Positions 1 through 12,621 of a stretch of 64,000 nt of DNA are shown in pieces. The position numbers and the translations under genes are program-made. This DNA is from Cardinalis cardinalis (Eukaryota; Chordata; Aves; Passeriformes; Cardinalidae): the NCBI GenBank assembly GCA_014549065.1, contig JACDOX010000085.1, positions 248,001 through 312,000 of the forward strand. The letters run 5' to 3'. Each line of letters opens with the position of its first letter. Position 1 is the first letter of the stretch. The notes under the pieces were generated by a model. That model was not told the origin of the DNA and searched no databases. It saw only the letters and a program-made list of their open reading frames with translations.

Positions 1-3000
1 AAGACAATATTATGACAGGAAGGGAAAAACCAATATGAAAGAGTGTTTAAAAAGCAAACTAGAGGATGATTTTATTCAAATAGCAACAAGATTATCATGA
101 CAGGACTACAAGTAGGACTTTAACGTTATCTTAATTGCTTCATTCTTACTCTGTTTCACAGAGATCAGCAAAAATAATTTTTCTCTGATTTTGCACTACT
201 GTAAATCAGACAACCCATTTTCATAAAGATTTACAGCATGTGGTGCCAGGTTCCATACACAGTGCAAGCTGTTCCCTGCTTAATGAAATATCATAGTTAT
301 TTTTCATTTTTATAAAGGCTGGAAATAATGAAAGCCAGAGGTTAGTCATGAATTCAACTGAATAATTNAGCATCACATCAAAAATATACTGGATAAAATT
401 ATTTGTGCTGATCTCAGATGTAGGTAAACACATGCATTTTGCAAGGTGCTAACTTGGTACCATTTTTTTGGACTACCTGAAGTGGTGCCTTGCCTGAATT
501 GCATTTCTCTGCCATAAATTTCCAGGCCCCAGGCCCAGGGTTTTCCTTTGTGGAGGGGCACAGACCCATGCCAAACTTTCAAGTAAATGCAAGCACTGAA
601 GCGGAAGAGCTGAAAGGAAAACCTTTCCTCCAAGACACCCTGCATATTTTTGAATCCTTGAGTTATTAAATTCCGCCTCTATTCATTAAGAGAGAGAGCA
701 GGCAATTCCCAACACAAACAGCTCACTNAGGTGCCCAGGGAGAAAACTCCTCCATTATCACCATGGGAGCAATTTGAGGGAGGTTATACAAAAATTTGTA
801 CTTCCNTACAAAGCATAGCAAGATGTGAGGGTGGAAGTAATTTACTCATTGTTACAAAAAGCAGAAAATACTTGCTTCCCAAGGATCTGCCACCTCTCTG
901 GCCTCACACATGGTGAAACCAGAGCCAGAAAAAGGGTGGAAATCTTCCTACTCCNTAATTTAACTGGTGCAAATGCACAGCCACTAAATGTATAAAGGTC
1001 AACTAAAAGGACAAACTGAAGCCTTACTTTTTATTTTAAAAGTTTGCTCTAGGAGAGGAACATTGAAGTTAGGGAAGGGCAGTAGAAAGCAGGGGAGTGC
1101 ATTATGGCTTTNTAATATCTGACATGTCCCCTTTTATTATTTCACAGAATAAATATCAGAGAAAACATGATTTCAAAAGGTTAGCACTGGCCTAATCAAG
1201 CATGTTCTTTCCCATTTCCAGAGGGAGTCTGCAGAAATTCATTTTGCAAAGACTTCTGTATTTCTAGGTCATGGCTTCATCCTAAGAATTTTGCTAAATA
1301 ACAGGTTCTGTGGGTTTTTTTTCCTTTTTAATATAGCCATTTAATGTTATACCACCTATTTGGCTTATCTAGGCCTGTTAAAAGAGCTGAAGTTTGCCAC
1401 TTTTTTTTCTTTTTGGGTATCAGAATAGCAAATAAACAAAGAGAAAGTAATGAGAACAGGGTTTATAGTAATCATTGCAGAGTCACCTGGGTTTGATCCT
1501 TTACATTTTCAAAAAATAGAGTGTCAAGTCTAATGAAAGTAACCCAATATGTGATTACAGTGAAATAACCTAATTATGGAAGATGACTAGTTTTGCACAG
1601 AGCTCGTGAGCCATTCCTGGGCTGGAGCTCACTCACCATCTGGGTTTTCAATCACAGATTGTTCAAACACTGGAAATTGGGGTGGCTCAGTGTGAGCTCC
1701 TGTTTAACCAGGATAAACAGGTGAAAAATGTTTCCAAAGGCTGAAATGAGCCAACAAGACCATAACCAGGCAATAAAATCCTGAGAATACCCACATGAAT
1801 CAGCAGGGATTGTGGGGNGGTCATTTGATGTAGAGTTTATTAACAAGATGCCGCCTTTCTAGATAGATTTTCATTTCCACAGTTACAGAAACGCTTTGCA
1901 TTATCATGTTTACCATGAATATTTCAATGAGCAATCCCAAAATTGTGGGTCTGCAAAATGGCAATATGGAGCTNCTTTGCTATCTGGGTATGTAACAGCT
2001 ATTCTGCAGCTTTTGGGGTCAAAAAGAATCCAAATGTAAGAAGTAGGGTACTGATGCCACAAAGAATAAAGGGAGAATAAAAAGTGTTTTCAAAAGAATC
2101 TATTTGTTTTGTACGCTCAAATATTTCTTGAATATAAATCATTGACTCTTTAACCCACGCTGGGTCATGTGGTTCTGGACATCAGTGTGATCAGCATTAT
2201 CCTAAAATACTTTATGGGATTTGTACGCAAGTTCCATTTCCTGTCAGTATTTCTTTCACTCAGAAAATAAATATTGAAAAATATGTTTGACCTAATATAC
2301 TGTGTAGCAAGGAGGATGGATTATAGCTGAGTATCTTTTCCCTAATGCCCCTTGCCATGACTGCAGATAAATGCTTTGCCATTTTTTAAATTTAGATTTT
2401 TTTCATGGTATGTATAAGCAGTGTCCTTCTGCTTTATTCTTGCAATTAGTCATCACTAAACTGGTGTAAGTAAATAGTTTCTTGAAGAGCCCAAGAAGAC
2501 TTCATTTTCCATAGGAAAGCGACTTTAAATGAGTCATGGAGCACATCTTTCACCTCAAGGAACACCTGAGTTCACATGGAGAGCTGTTGAGTCCGTCCTT
2601 CCNGTGAAACCTCTTCAAGCAGTTGTCATGAATGAGGGGAAAGCGATCAGGAAAGTTAAGGACTTTCCAAAGACAGGAAAAGCAATTGCTGTGAGGTTAC
2701 TCCAGTTAATACTGATGAAAGCACCTGGCTTTCTGCTGGGTGGGAACATTCACCTGCCAACAACTTACATCTGAAACACCAAAACAAAGTTCTGGTGACA
2801 GTATTTGGAAAAAAAAATGGGGTCCTGTTCCAGTTCTCCCCATAAGAAAGTTNAGAACACAGTAACAGTGACTTGTTCTGTACAGGTCACCTAACTGGCT
2901 GAGAAAAAGAAATAAATGATGCAACCCAACCCAAACCATGATTTTACTGCAAAACTATCAAAATGCACTTGCTGGAANGTAGAAAGCCTTGGTGCATTTT

Positions 3001-6000
3001 CAGAAACAAAAACCATTTTTCAGCCTTATAGAAGGCTATTCACCAGGTATCAGAAATAAAGAGCATTAAGAGAGCATCAGAGAGCTGGTGAATTAACCCA
3101 GTGAAAGGCCAAGACTCAGGAAATCCAGCAGGGATACACACAGGCATTTGGAGAAAGGAAAAGTCAAGGTAACCTTCCTCTCCTGGTGCTGGTAGTTCCT
3201 AATACCTCACANAATTCATCTCTTGAAATAAAATACCATAAAGATATAGGATATATGAAATATATACCAACCAAATAAGCTGGATAGATGTCTGGAAAAT
3301 AAATAAAAATCTTTGTATATAGACTGTCCATCCCCACTACATCTCATATTCCACGGGGGCTTTATTTACCAATGTTTCCCTTTGTTTCATATTACTCTGC
3401 TTTTTATGACCAAAACAAACACTGGGCTATGGGGAATACCTCACCTTCCTCCAGTTACACTCTGTGATATGGAGAATTATCTATCAAATCAATTAGTTCA
3501 TTCACTTTGAACCACATCTGCTCCCATAAGGCCATCACAGGTGAGCTTCTCTTGATTCATGGGCATTTTGGGGAACTTTAATGGATATAAAAGCAAAGCA
3601 TTTAGGTTACAGTGAGTTATATTATTTCTTGGAGCAGACAGCTAGGTCTAATTACTAATCTTGAAAACAATCCTACTGATAATGGCTGTGCTTGCTGAAA
3701 TAAGCCCTGTACATGGAGTTTAACCAGTTCCAAAATGAATCCCAGAGAGCCAGATTTTGGTAAGTTAGATGGATCTCTGACACAAAGGAAGANTCTAAAA
3801 TTTCCAAGCAACTCCAAAAAGAAAGAACTTTTAAAACAGTGCTTTATCTTCCTCTTTAAATAAGAATTGAAGCTTGCCAATTCATCTTTTTTAGATTTCC
3901 AGTAAATAAAATTTTATTGTAATAGTTGAGACTTACATACCTTACTGCCCCAAAGGATTATATCATAAGTTTTTAAAAAGCACAGTGGTCACATTTTATC
4001 TGATTAACAGCTTTTTACAGCACCAGCCTAATTCATTTTCTTTCCAGGATCAGTTACCCATATTGACTTCACTCTACCACAGCCATAGGTTTAAACCTGC
4101 ACACAAGTTACTGTGAGCCATCCACAGAATATGCTAGAATCCAATTTACTTGACATCTTCTTGGGTATCTGCTAAATTAAAATATGTAGTGGTAATATTT
4201 TAGCTAAGGAAAATTTGATGTGTTTATATTACTATTGCTGTGCAATCAAAAAGTGTAAGTTGTCTGAACAGCTTATGAAAACTTTCAAGAATCAATGCTA
4301 TGCAATAATTCATCCCAGGAACAAATTTTCATTCCAGGTATTTAGTATGCAACATCCCTAAGCATTTTGCATAATTATATGACTTTAAAATGTCATTTTC
4401 ATACATATTGGAGACCTAAACCTATAGGAAAAGTTGCTTAGAACAAGGATTTAGGGTGGTTGAGGATAAGTTTAATTCTCTGTTCATATCTCTTCTCTAG
4501 TACAAGTATTGCACTGGAAAATCCTGCAATATCAAACCACTTACAGCTCACACATCGACAAAAGTTACGAAAATTTACAGCTTTTGCCATTAGGAGCTTT
4601 TAAAATAACACTACCCTATCTTATTAATCCTGTAAACAGAACTATGGCCAAGAATTCAGCATTAAATCTAAAACCAGTAGCAATTTATGATTTAATAGCA
4701 GCTGAATTAAGCCAAACAGGCTGTTTGCTTATAGTATGTATTGCACGTGAGCATAAATGTCATACACTATACAGAAAGATAAGCATAATTGAATATAAAT
4801 AAAAATGCCTTAAGATATCATCTCCTTATCTGAAAACATTTGGCCTCAACTGAATGCTAAAACACTTCTCACTTGTGTTGAGGATGAGAAGCCAGAAAAC
4901 CATTAACTAAGTCATTTCCATACATCTCCACTTAGCAAGTAAAAACGAAGGTAACAAACAACCTCCTCCTCCACCCCCTTTCACCAAATGGTGAGTATAG
5001 AACATTAGGAGAATAAAAGAAATAAAAAGCCAATTTAATTTTCTACTGTGTGCTTGGAACTGTGCTTTTCCTTGATAAGCCAGAAATCTTGGACCAGCAC
5101 CTCTGTGAACCTGCTTCAGCTGCACTGGACCAAAGAGAGAAACCCAAGAGCCAGAGACAAGCTGGGGAGGGCAGACAGACAGATGGGAAGGGAATTTTTT
5201 AAGAGGAAAGCTGAGCAGAGTTCAAGGGAGCCATTCCAAGCAGCTTTCCATGGCAACAGAGATTTGTAGGATAAATTTAAGTATCAGAGGAAGATAAGAG
5301 ATTGAAGACTCTTGATCTCATCAAGAAGACAGGCATTTTGGTTCCCCAGGTAATCTGGGTGCTAAACAAGAAGAGGTGCAAACCTGACTCACCTGCCTTT
5401 GGAAAGCAAAGTGACAAAACCCTTGTAACTCACCNAAAGCACATTAAATTCCTCTTGGAGGAAGTGTTTCACAATGCTCAGAATGCTCCTCTGCTCTGAG
5501 CTACAATCAGCACATCTGAAGAAGGGACTGTACTCAAGGGAAGTTCCATTTATGCTTATCCTTTATATTCTCTTCTTCAGGCACCATCTTCAGCCTCTGG
5601 GCAAAACTGCAGCTGCTCCTGTGTTATGCTAATAGATATTACAGCCTTTCTCAGAGTGAGGGATCAGCCTATCAATGTAAAAATTAATTTTCTTTTCCAC
5701 TGTACATTTAAGAGCAGCAAGTCAGAAGCAAGTTCAGTTTCAAAATTTCTGATATGTCATCTAAATCCATACTTACATATCACCCTAGCTCAAGAGGAGA
5801 GGGTGGCTAACTGCTTATCCTAGAATTAATCCTACTGATAAGAAGGCAGCACAAAATACACCAACAATGAACAATATTTCACTGGCACTCACTGCAGAGC
5901 CTTTGAACAATCACAAAACAAATCACATTTGTGTGAAAGCAGTTGCAAGGGCTCCAGTGCTCAGAGCTACTGCATCCACACCAGGAGGAACTCAGGAAGG

Positions 6001-8234
6001 CCGTGGAGTTCAGCTGCAGGCAGATGCAACAGTTTCCCCCATCACAATCCAGATAAGCATTGACTGCATTCTGTGATGGAGGGTGAGGTAATGTTACAGA
6101 AATGTGCAGACAAAATCTCTAATGCACCTACTTTTCTGACTACCCACACTGTTCCACACATTTGATTAAATCTACATTTTCTTTTTGGCATTCTGTTTAA
6201 GGATGCACCAACTTATTTAGCTGCAAGAATATCACACATCAAGAGATTTCCCAAGCATTATTCCCATAAGCAAATAATACTCCAGGCAGAAAAGCTTTAC
6301 CAACATATATTCAAATTACTGAGACTTTACATGGGCAGTAAAACTACTTCTGCTGTGAAATAGCTTAGCTTGTTACTTTTCCTTAGTTATGCAGAGGCAA
6401 AACATCTTTAAGCATGGCTCTGATTTACAGTTAATATCAGAGGGAAAACATAACATCAAGAAAGGAGATGTTCAAAATACGATTTATCTCCTTAGAAGGC
6501 ATAGTATTTCTTTCTAGAAATTATTATAGATTTAACAGTCATACCACACACTGTAAATGCTGCAATGCTCCAGCAAACTGAGTATCTCATTTCCAGCTNT
6601 TAAAAAAACATGCTTGCACAATGTGAAGAAGACTGAAGACCTCTTCCTGAACCTGCACAATATCTTTGAAGAGAGAAACATCATAATCCCTGTACTGAAC
6701 ACTAGTAACAAAATTTATTATATGGATTGATGGTTTTAAGCCCAAAAATTTTTATTAGTTGCATTTAACAACACAAAGCATGCAGCATTTTCCTGGACAG
6801 GTACAACACCAAAAAAATAAATTACTTCCACANATTTCTGTGAAAACATGAATTATACTTTTGAGTTTTTCTAACCTAGGCATGAAACAAAAAAAGACTT
6901 GTAGCTAATCTTGGTATATGCAACAACAGTTAGATTTTTTTCAAGTATCCATTGTGCAATTAAATTGCAAATGCCATCACATCAAAGTTCAATGGGAGCT
7001 CAGCGCGCTCAAAAGTTTTCAGGGGTGGGTTTGCTTAAGCAGAAAGGAGCATCTGCACAAATGTGAGGGTTCATCCATGCCCGTTTTATTTTTGCTACTC
7101 TGTGTGTCCTCAGAAAAGAATTTCATGCTCAGTTAACTGAAATAGTTTCTCTACAAACACAAAGTGGGAGTTCTTGATCATTTTCATTAACAGAACAAAA
7201 GGATTTAGATGCCAATCCTTTGGGCTCCTTTGAAAAAAACCCTTTTGTGTGGGAGGACTAACAAACAAAACACCTGTTCTTACAAGTTGTTAAAAGCTTT
7301 CAGTTCCGCACATAAAAGATGAGTATTGTTACATTTCGGGGACCTTATGTAACAAAGCTTGTTAAGGAAGTTGCAGTTGCAGAATTCAGTGTAAGGGCAC
7401 AAGGGAATGTGGCTCCCCTTAAAGTGTTCATCTCCATTTGTCTCTGTGTCCCCAGTGCCATACTCTGGAACAGCAAAGTTAAGTTTACAAAGTACAAAGG
7501 AATGCTTTTCTTTTGCAAGTCCTTTAGAAATCATCTATGATGCCCANAATCCAGTCTGAAAATACTGACTGAGCAGCATCCCAGCCATTTCCATCTGATA
7601 GCTGATCTTCACAGCAGGTGTATTATTTCACTNTTATTAAACATGTCATTAACTAATTCTGGATTGGTCTTCACAACGACTTACTGTGATGTAATACCAG
7701 AAAGGAAAAGATGAAAGCTATGATCTGATTCCTTCCAATATATTGCAACAGATATATTACATATATATATATTATATATCAATATATATATTCCACAAGA
7801 ACTCCTGAAATATGGGTGAAATGTGCAGGAACAGAGGAAGGTAGTGCACAGCTCTCACTAGGCAGTTCTGACCTTCCTCTCAGTGACTAATTCTCTCTAT
7901 ATAAGCNATGTGATCTCAGGTTTGTTAGACAACTTCATGATCATTAACAGATGATTTAAAACACCCAAATAATTAAGTTGTACCAAATCTCCACCTTTTC
8001 TGCAGGGAAGACAGTCTTTGGAGCAAGCAGGGATTGTTCTGTTTTCAGCTACAGCTCCTATTAGGGAGAAAAGTGCTGGTTTTTCAAATCCCTACTAAAT
8101 AAGACAGTCCTTCTGCACAGTATGTATTGAAAATTGGGGNAAAAAAAGGAAAACTGAGATGTAAAATCTTTGCCATGCTGCTTGACATGCTCCATTCCAC
8201 AGAAAGCTGAATTGCTCACCCAGGTGAAGCTCTT
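1..8234. other. Non-coding unique DNA, no gene recognised
   Basis: This stretch is AT-rich and CpG-poor. Open frames are under about 100 codons, overlap on both strands and show no domain. Simple-sequence pieces are a pyrimidine run (CCTCCTCCTCCACCCCC) near 4962-4979 and an AT dinucleotide-rich tract at 7752-7792. No transposon end, tRNA or splice-bounded coding exon could be supported. It is most likely intron or intergenic DNA. Confidence 0.7.
7752..7792. repeat. AT-rich microsatellite
   Basis: Runs of alternating A and T (TATATA blocks split by single C bases) make an imperfect AT dinucleotide repeat of about 40 bases. It is self-complementary and could extrude a hairpin. It is probably a simple, length-variable repeat. 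Confidence 0.8.
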
Positions 8235-8328
8235 GAGGAGATGGATACCTGGATAATCCCATGGGACCTGCCATTGCTCCNGAGGAGATGGATACCTGGA
8301 TAATCCCATGGGACCTGCCATTGCTCCC
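8235..8328. repeat. Perfect 47-bp tandem duplication
   Basis: Two head-to-tail copies of a 47-base unit occupy 8235-8281 and 8282-8328. Every called base matches. The last base of copy 1 is N where copy 2 has C. The unit begins GAGGAGATGGATACC and ends CCATTGCTCC. Because the copies are identical, the duplication is either recent, length-polymorphic, or an assembly artefact at the N. The unit length is not a multiple of three. The chance open frame running through it (8261-8848) has no recognisable domain, so I do not treat it as coding. Confidence 0.9.
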
Positions 8329-11300
8329 GATGGACAGACAGCTGTTCTACATGTCCAGACTCTGTCAGTCCCTCAGGAACCCCAGAGAGAGGAGCAGAAG
8401 CACACTCATGCAGAGAAAGCTCCCTGCTGATCCTGCCTCCCCATGGGCCAGAATTGGGTTGCTGAGGTCAGGAGCAGGGTACTCAGGACAAAAGTGCCTC
8501 CAAAAAGCACACACAGAACAAATGACCACGTTTGTGTCACCAAACACGGGCTGCAGGGAGTGGGCCAACATCCCACAGCAGGGATCTTCTGTGCTCAGCT
8601 TGCCTGGCACGGACTGCCAAATCCCTGGCAAGGAACTCAGAATCCCTGAGCCACTCAAAGGATCTTGGATGACCAGAGGGGAGGAGAGGAGCAAAATTCC
8701 ACCCACTGGAAGGGAACAGTTCCCCTTTATAGGCCTGGACAAGAAGGGCAGATGTTGGAAAGCGCCACAAGACNGGAGGAGTCAGGTGAGCTCTGACCCC
8801 TACCAGGTGCCCCACAAGTTAGAATTTCACCTGGAACACTGCCTCTAAAAGCCATTTCTGGTGACAGCTCAGCTCTTTCCAACACATCTTATCCCAGTTC
8901 TGCTGTCCAGGGCTGGCACAGAGCCAGACAAACATNCAGCATGTTGGAAATAGATGAACTGTGCAAAACAAATGAACTCCCTCATGGGTATCAGCAAATA
9001 TTTCCTTTCACTGTTTGTGGATTATTATCAGTAAAAATTTGGACAANCACTGGTTCTGAATAAAAGTACTAAACATGAAATTTTGTATCCAATTCTAAAT
9101 GAAACACTTTCATTTGAAAACACAAACAGGAAGTCCTGTCATTNGGATTCATGCTCTTTTTCAGAAAATACAGAAAAGCTCAGAGCAGAAGTAATGCAAT
9201 GTGACAGGTGACCGGACACAAATCACAAGCAGTTAAGGAATGCCATTTACAAAAGCCCATTTCTTCAAGTTAATCACCCTTATTAATAAACAAATACTAA
9301 GAATAACATGATTTAAAATAAAATTAGTGAGAGCCAATAAAAGTTTAACTCACTCAATTACAGCAATAATTGTCCATTACTCTCCATAATGTAGCTTAGC
9401 CAGCACTAATGTCTGTCATTTCAGACTGCATTTGTAAAATGACTGGATCATAAAATGNGATTTTCACAAAAGCTACATTTCAACAGCTCTCAGTTTCCAA
9501 GATATAACATGTTTCCTTTGTAATAAGGAGTAAGCCTTAGAGTGAGACAGAATAATGTATATCCTTGTAAATCTTTCCTCCTGGAAGATTTACTTATCCC
9601 CAACAATAGATGGAATAGTTTAGCACAAATCATGTCACANTGCCCCGCCTCATGAAATGTCTCAAACACATCCATACAGAAATAGTTTCTAATGTCTTTC
9701 AAGTGATAACTCTGGTCTAAAAGTGGGTTTTTTACTAAAAGAGGTTTTTTTAGTACATATGGATGATGCTATGTTGCAATTGATGCCCATAATACAGGAT
9801 ATAATTAAAATACAGGATATAACTTGACTTAAATGCTCATGTAGAGAAATTATCTCAGTGTCTCAATTGCTAACACAATCTGATTGTGCAATAAAAATTA
9901 AAGATGAAAAAATTGTAAATTCTATTAACATCTGATAAAAAAATTCAAGCTTGTAAAATAAACTGTGTTGTACATACTACATTTTACACTCTACGTGTAG
10001 TATTATTTACACCAGAAGACTTGTGCAGTTTCATCCCCCTCCAGAAGATTAAGAAGCACATTTTCCTTGTCATTTTTTGCCCAACCAATCTCATTAAGGA
10101 GTTAAATTTATTATTATACAGTCACTCCATAGAAACAAGACATACTAACATGTTNCTGCTCTCAATGTAAATATCAAACAGCTTGTGGTNATCAGTTACA
10201 ATATCCCATTTGTGNTTTCTATGAAAAATTGTTATTTNTTACAACCTCACCTAAACCCCTGAGAAAGAACAGATTTTATAAACTATTCATGAGCAAAATT
10301 CAACACAAAGCACAGACTTAGGTATAAATAAATGTAACGTAATTAAAGTAATATACAGATGCTTGGGGCTATAGCAGAAATTAGCATATATGGAAAAGTA
10401 TGGCCCCTCCATAAAGAAGGATTCAAACAGTGGTTTCCAGTTCATTACAACCAGAAGAACATTGCCTATAATTTACCCATCAGCCAAATTAAGCACAGGA
10501 ACAGCATCACAATCTGGATGAAAGTTTTGAAGATTTGCATTGAAGGTAAGCAGGGATAAAGCATTTTGTTTTTGCTTGTTTTGTTCAGAATCCAGGTCAT
10601 GTTCTGAGCTCTGTGTGTATTCCCTCCCCAACCCAGTTCACAATTCCTCTTCACATCCCAGTTCCCTCTCTGCAGTCCTCCTGCCTTCCAAGTTTCTCTC
10701 TGGATTACACCTCAGACTTGCCAAGGCCATTTAAAGTTAATGAAAGTGGACTGGCTGAAATTTCCTTCAGGCTACAATTCTTCCACAGCGCTTTCGTGCT
10801 TGTCTTTCATGTCAGTAATACTCTGTGTACCCACAGAAATTTAACTTAGCTCTACCACACTGGCACACAGGCAGACTGATGAAATACTACAGAAAGGAGT
10901 AGCAAATTTCATAACACATCATGCAGATAAAGCATACAGAGATTACAGGGATGTTCTTCCCTTTAGACTTCATCAATTTCCAGAATGATATTTCAAGCAG
11001 TTTTTCAGAAGCAAAATCTCAAAACAGGAAAGGCCTGATCAAAAATCTCAAATGATTCTACAGCTGGTCAGCATCCATGGCTGTAAAACCTGCACTCATG
11101 ATGAAAGGAAAGCAAATACCCAACTTACTATCTGCNACAAATTATAGAAGCTTTTCCCATAACATTTTAACCTAAACAACTTCTTCATTTCTAGATCTAC
11201 AAAGGATCCCAGCAGAGTCATCAGCATGCTAGGAGTATGTTTCTCCAAAACACACAGGTCTTTTTCTTATGATCAGTGTATCACATTCATCACCATTAAC

Positions 11301-12603
11301 AGTCTCAGANGTGTTCAACTATTCCTACCTGGCTCAGGGAAAAACTGATACAAAAACCCAGGTGCTGTCTCCTGGAGGTGAGGGAGGGCTGGGGACTGCT
11401 GGGGTTTAATGACAGGATGGTACCTGAACTGGCAGATGGTCATAACTTCCAATCATAACCCAACCACATTCTAGGGCTCCTTGAATCGCAAATAGCATAT
11501 GAGGGTTCATTTATGAAATGAAATTACACATAACCTTTCTTCTTTTTTTTCAGTTTTTTTACCAACATTGCAAAGTAGTAAACAAAAAGCCAAAACCCAC
11601 AAAACTTAACACTTTCTCTTCATCTATGCAGATCTGGCATGCCCTCTTTTCCATGCAAGACAAATCTCAGATTAGAAAATTCTGATATTCCGAATTTATA
11701 TTTAAAGCCATGCAGTACCTGTGTGCTCAGCTGTTTGATGCCCAGGAATAGAAAACATTCATTTTTGCTAAAAGAAAGCAACTATCCATTACCTTGGAGC
11801 AAAAAAGGGTGCAAACCTCCTTCTTNTCACTTTAAAAAAGGTGAATCCCTAATTTCCAGATCTGTGAACAACTCCTTTAAAAAATCTGCTGGCATAATGC
11901 TTTCCCTGATGTTTTGTGAAAGGCATTTTCTTCTGTCATTAAAAGGCTGTGACAGAAATCACTTTTGGGCTTTCTAAAAATAATTAAGAGAAAATTAAAT
12001 TCCTCCTGTTTTAAATTAGTTGTTTTAATTAGAAGAGGAAGAAAGACATAGCTCCCAAGTGACCCACAGTGCATTTGAAACAAACAAAAATGTCATTTGC
12101 AGCAAGAAAAGCCTGTTTGTGGGTGTTGAACCCCATGTGTGCTGAGCCACACTGATTATTTCTGCAGTGCTCATAGCTAATTTACAGGCTTTCCATAATC
12201 ATAGCATTACAGTTTTTCAATGATTCCTAAACATAGAGGAGTTTATCCCAACACGTCTGTCTGTAATTATCCTGTTGAAGGAAAGCAAAGCAAGCAGAGT
12301 AATCACATCTTAGAAAAGTGATTCCTGGGAAATTACCATATAAACCTTTCCTGTCCTCTCTTTGAAATGTTTCCAATTTTTGCTGCTTAACACATTTTTT
12401 AAAACCTCTACTCATTAGAATAGAGTTTTAAGCCATTTGAGTTTTTGGGGAAAGCTCATTACATAGGAGGTGGTTTAGCTGAGGAATAGCTCCAATGAGA
12501 CCCCACACCCCATAATAAATTTTGTGATTGCTTTTGCTTGACCAAGAACTGCCACATGCTGTTATCTGTTCCTTGTGGGTTAAGATAAAATGCCTGACTG
12601 GAA

Positions 12604-12621
12604 TTGCTAAATTTTTAGCAA
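12604..12621. repeat. Short inverted repeat, 8-bp arms
   Basis: TTGCTAAA and TTTAGCAA form a perfect inverted repeat around a 2-base spacer, inside an AT-rich patch that also contains GATTAGA and GATTACA words. It could be a dimeric protein-binding site or simply chance in AT-rich DNA. Confidence 0.5.

Noticed and set aside
8261..8848. 195-codon open frame on the plus strand
   Set aside because: It runs through a 47-bp tandem duplication and a GC-richer patch that is also open on the minus strand, has no recognisable domain, and crosses N bases.
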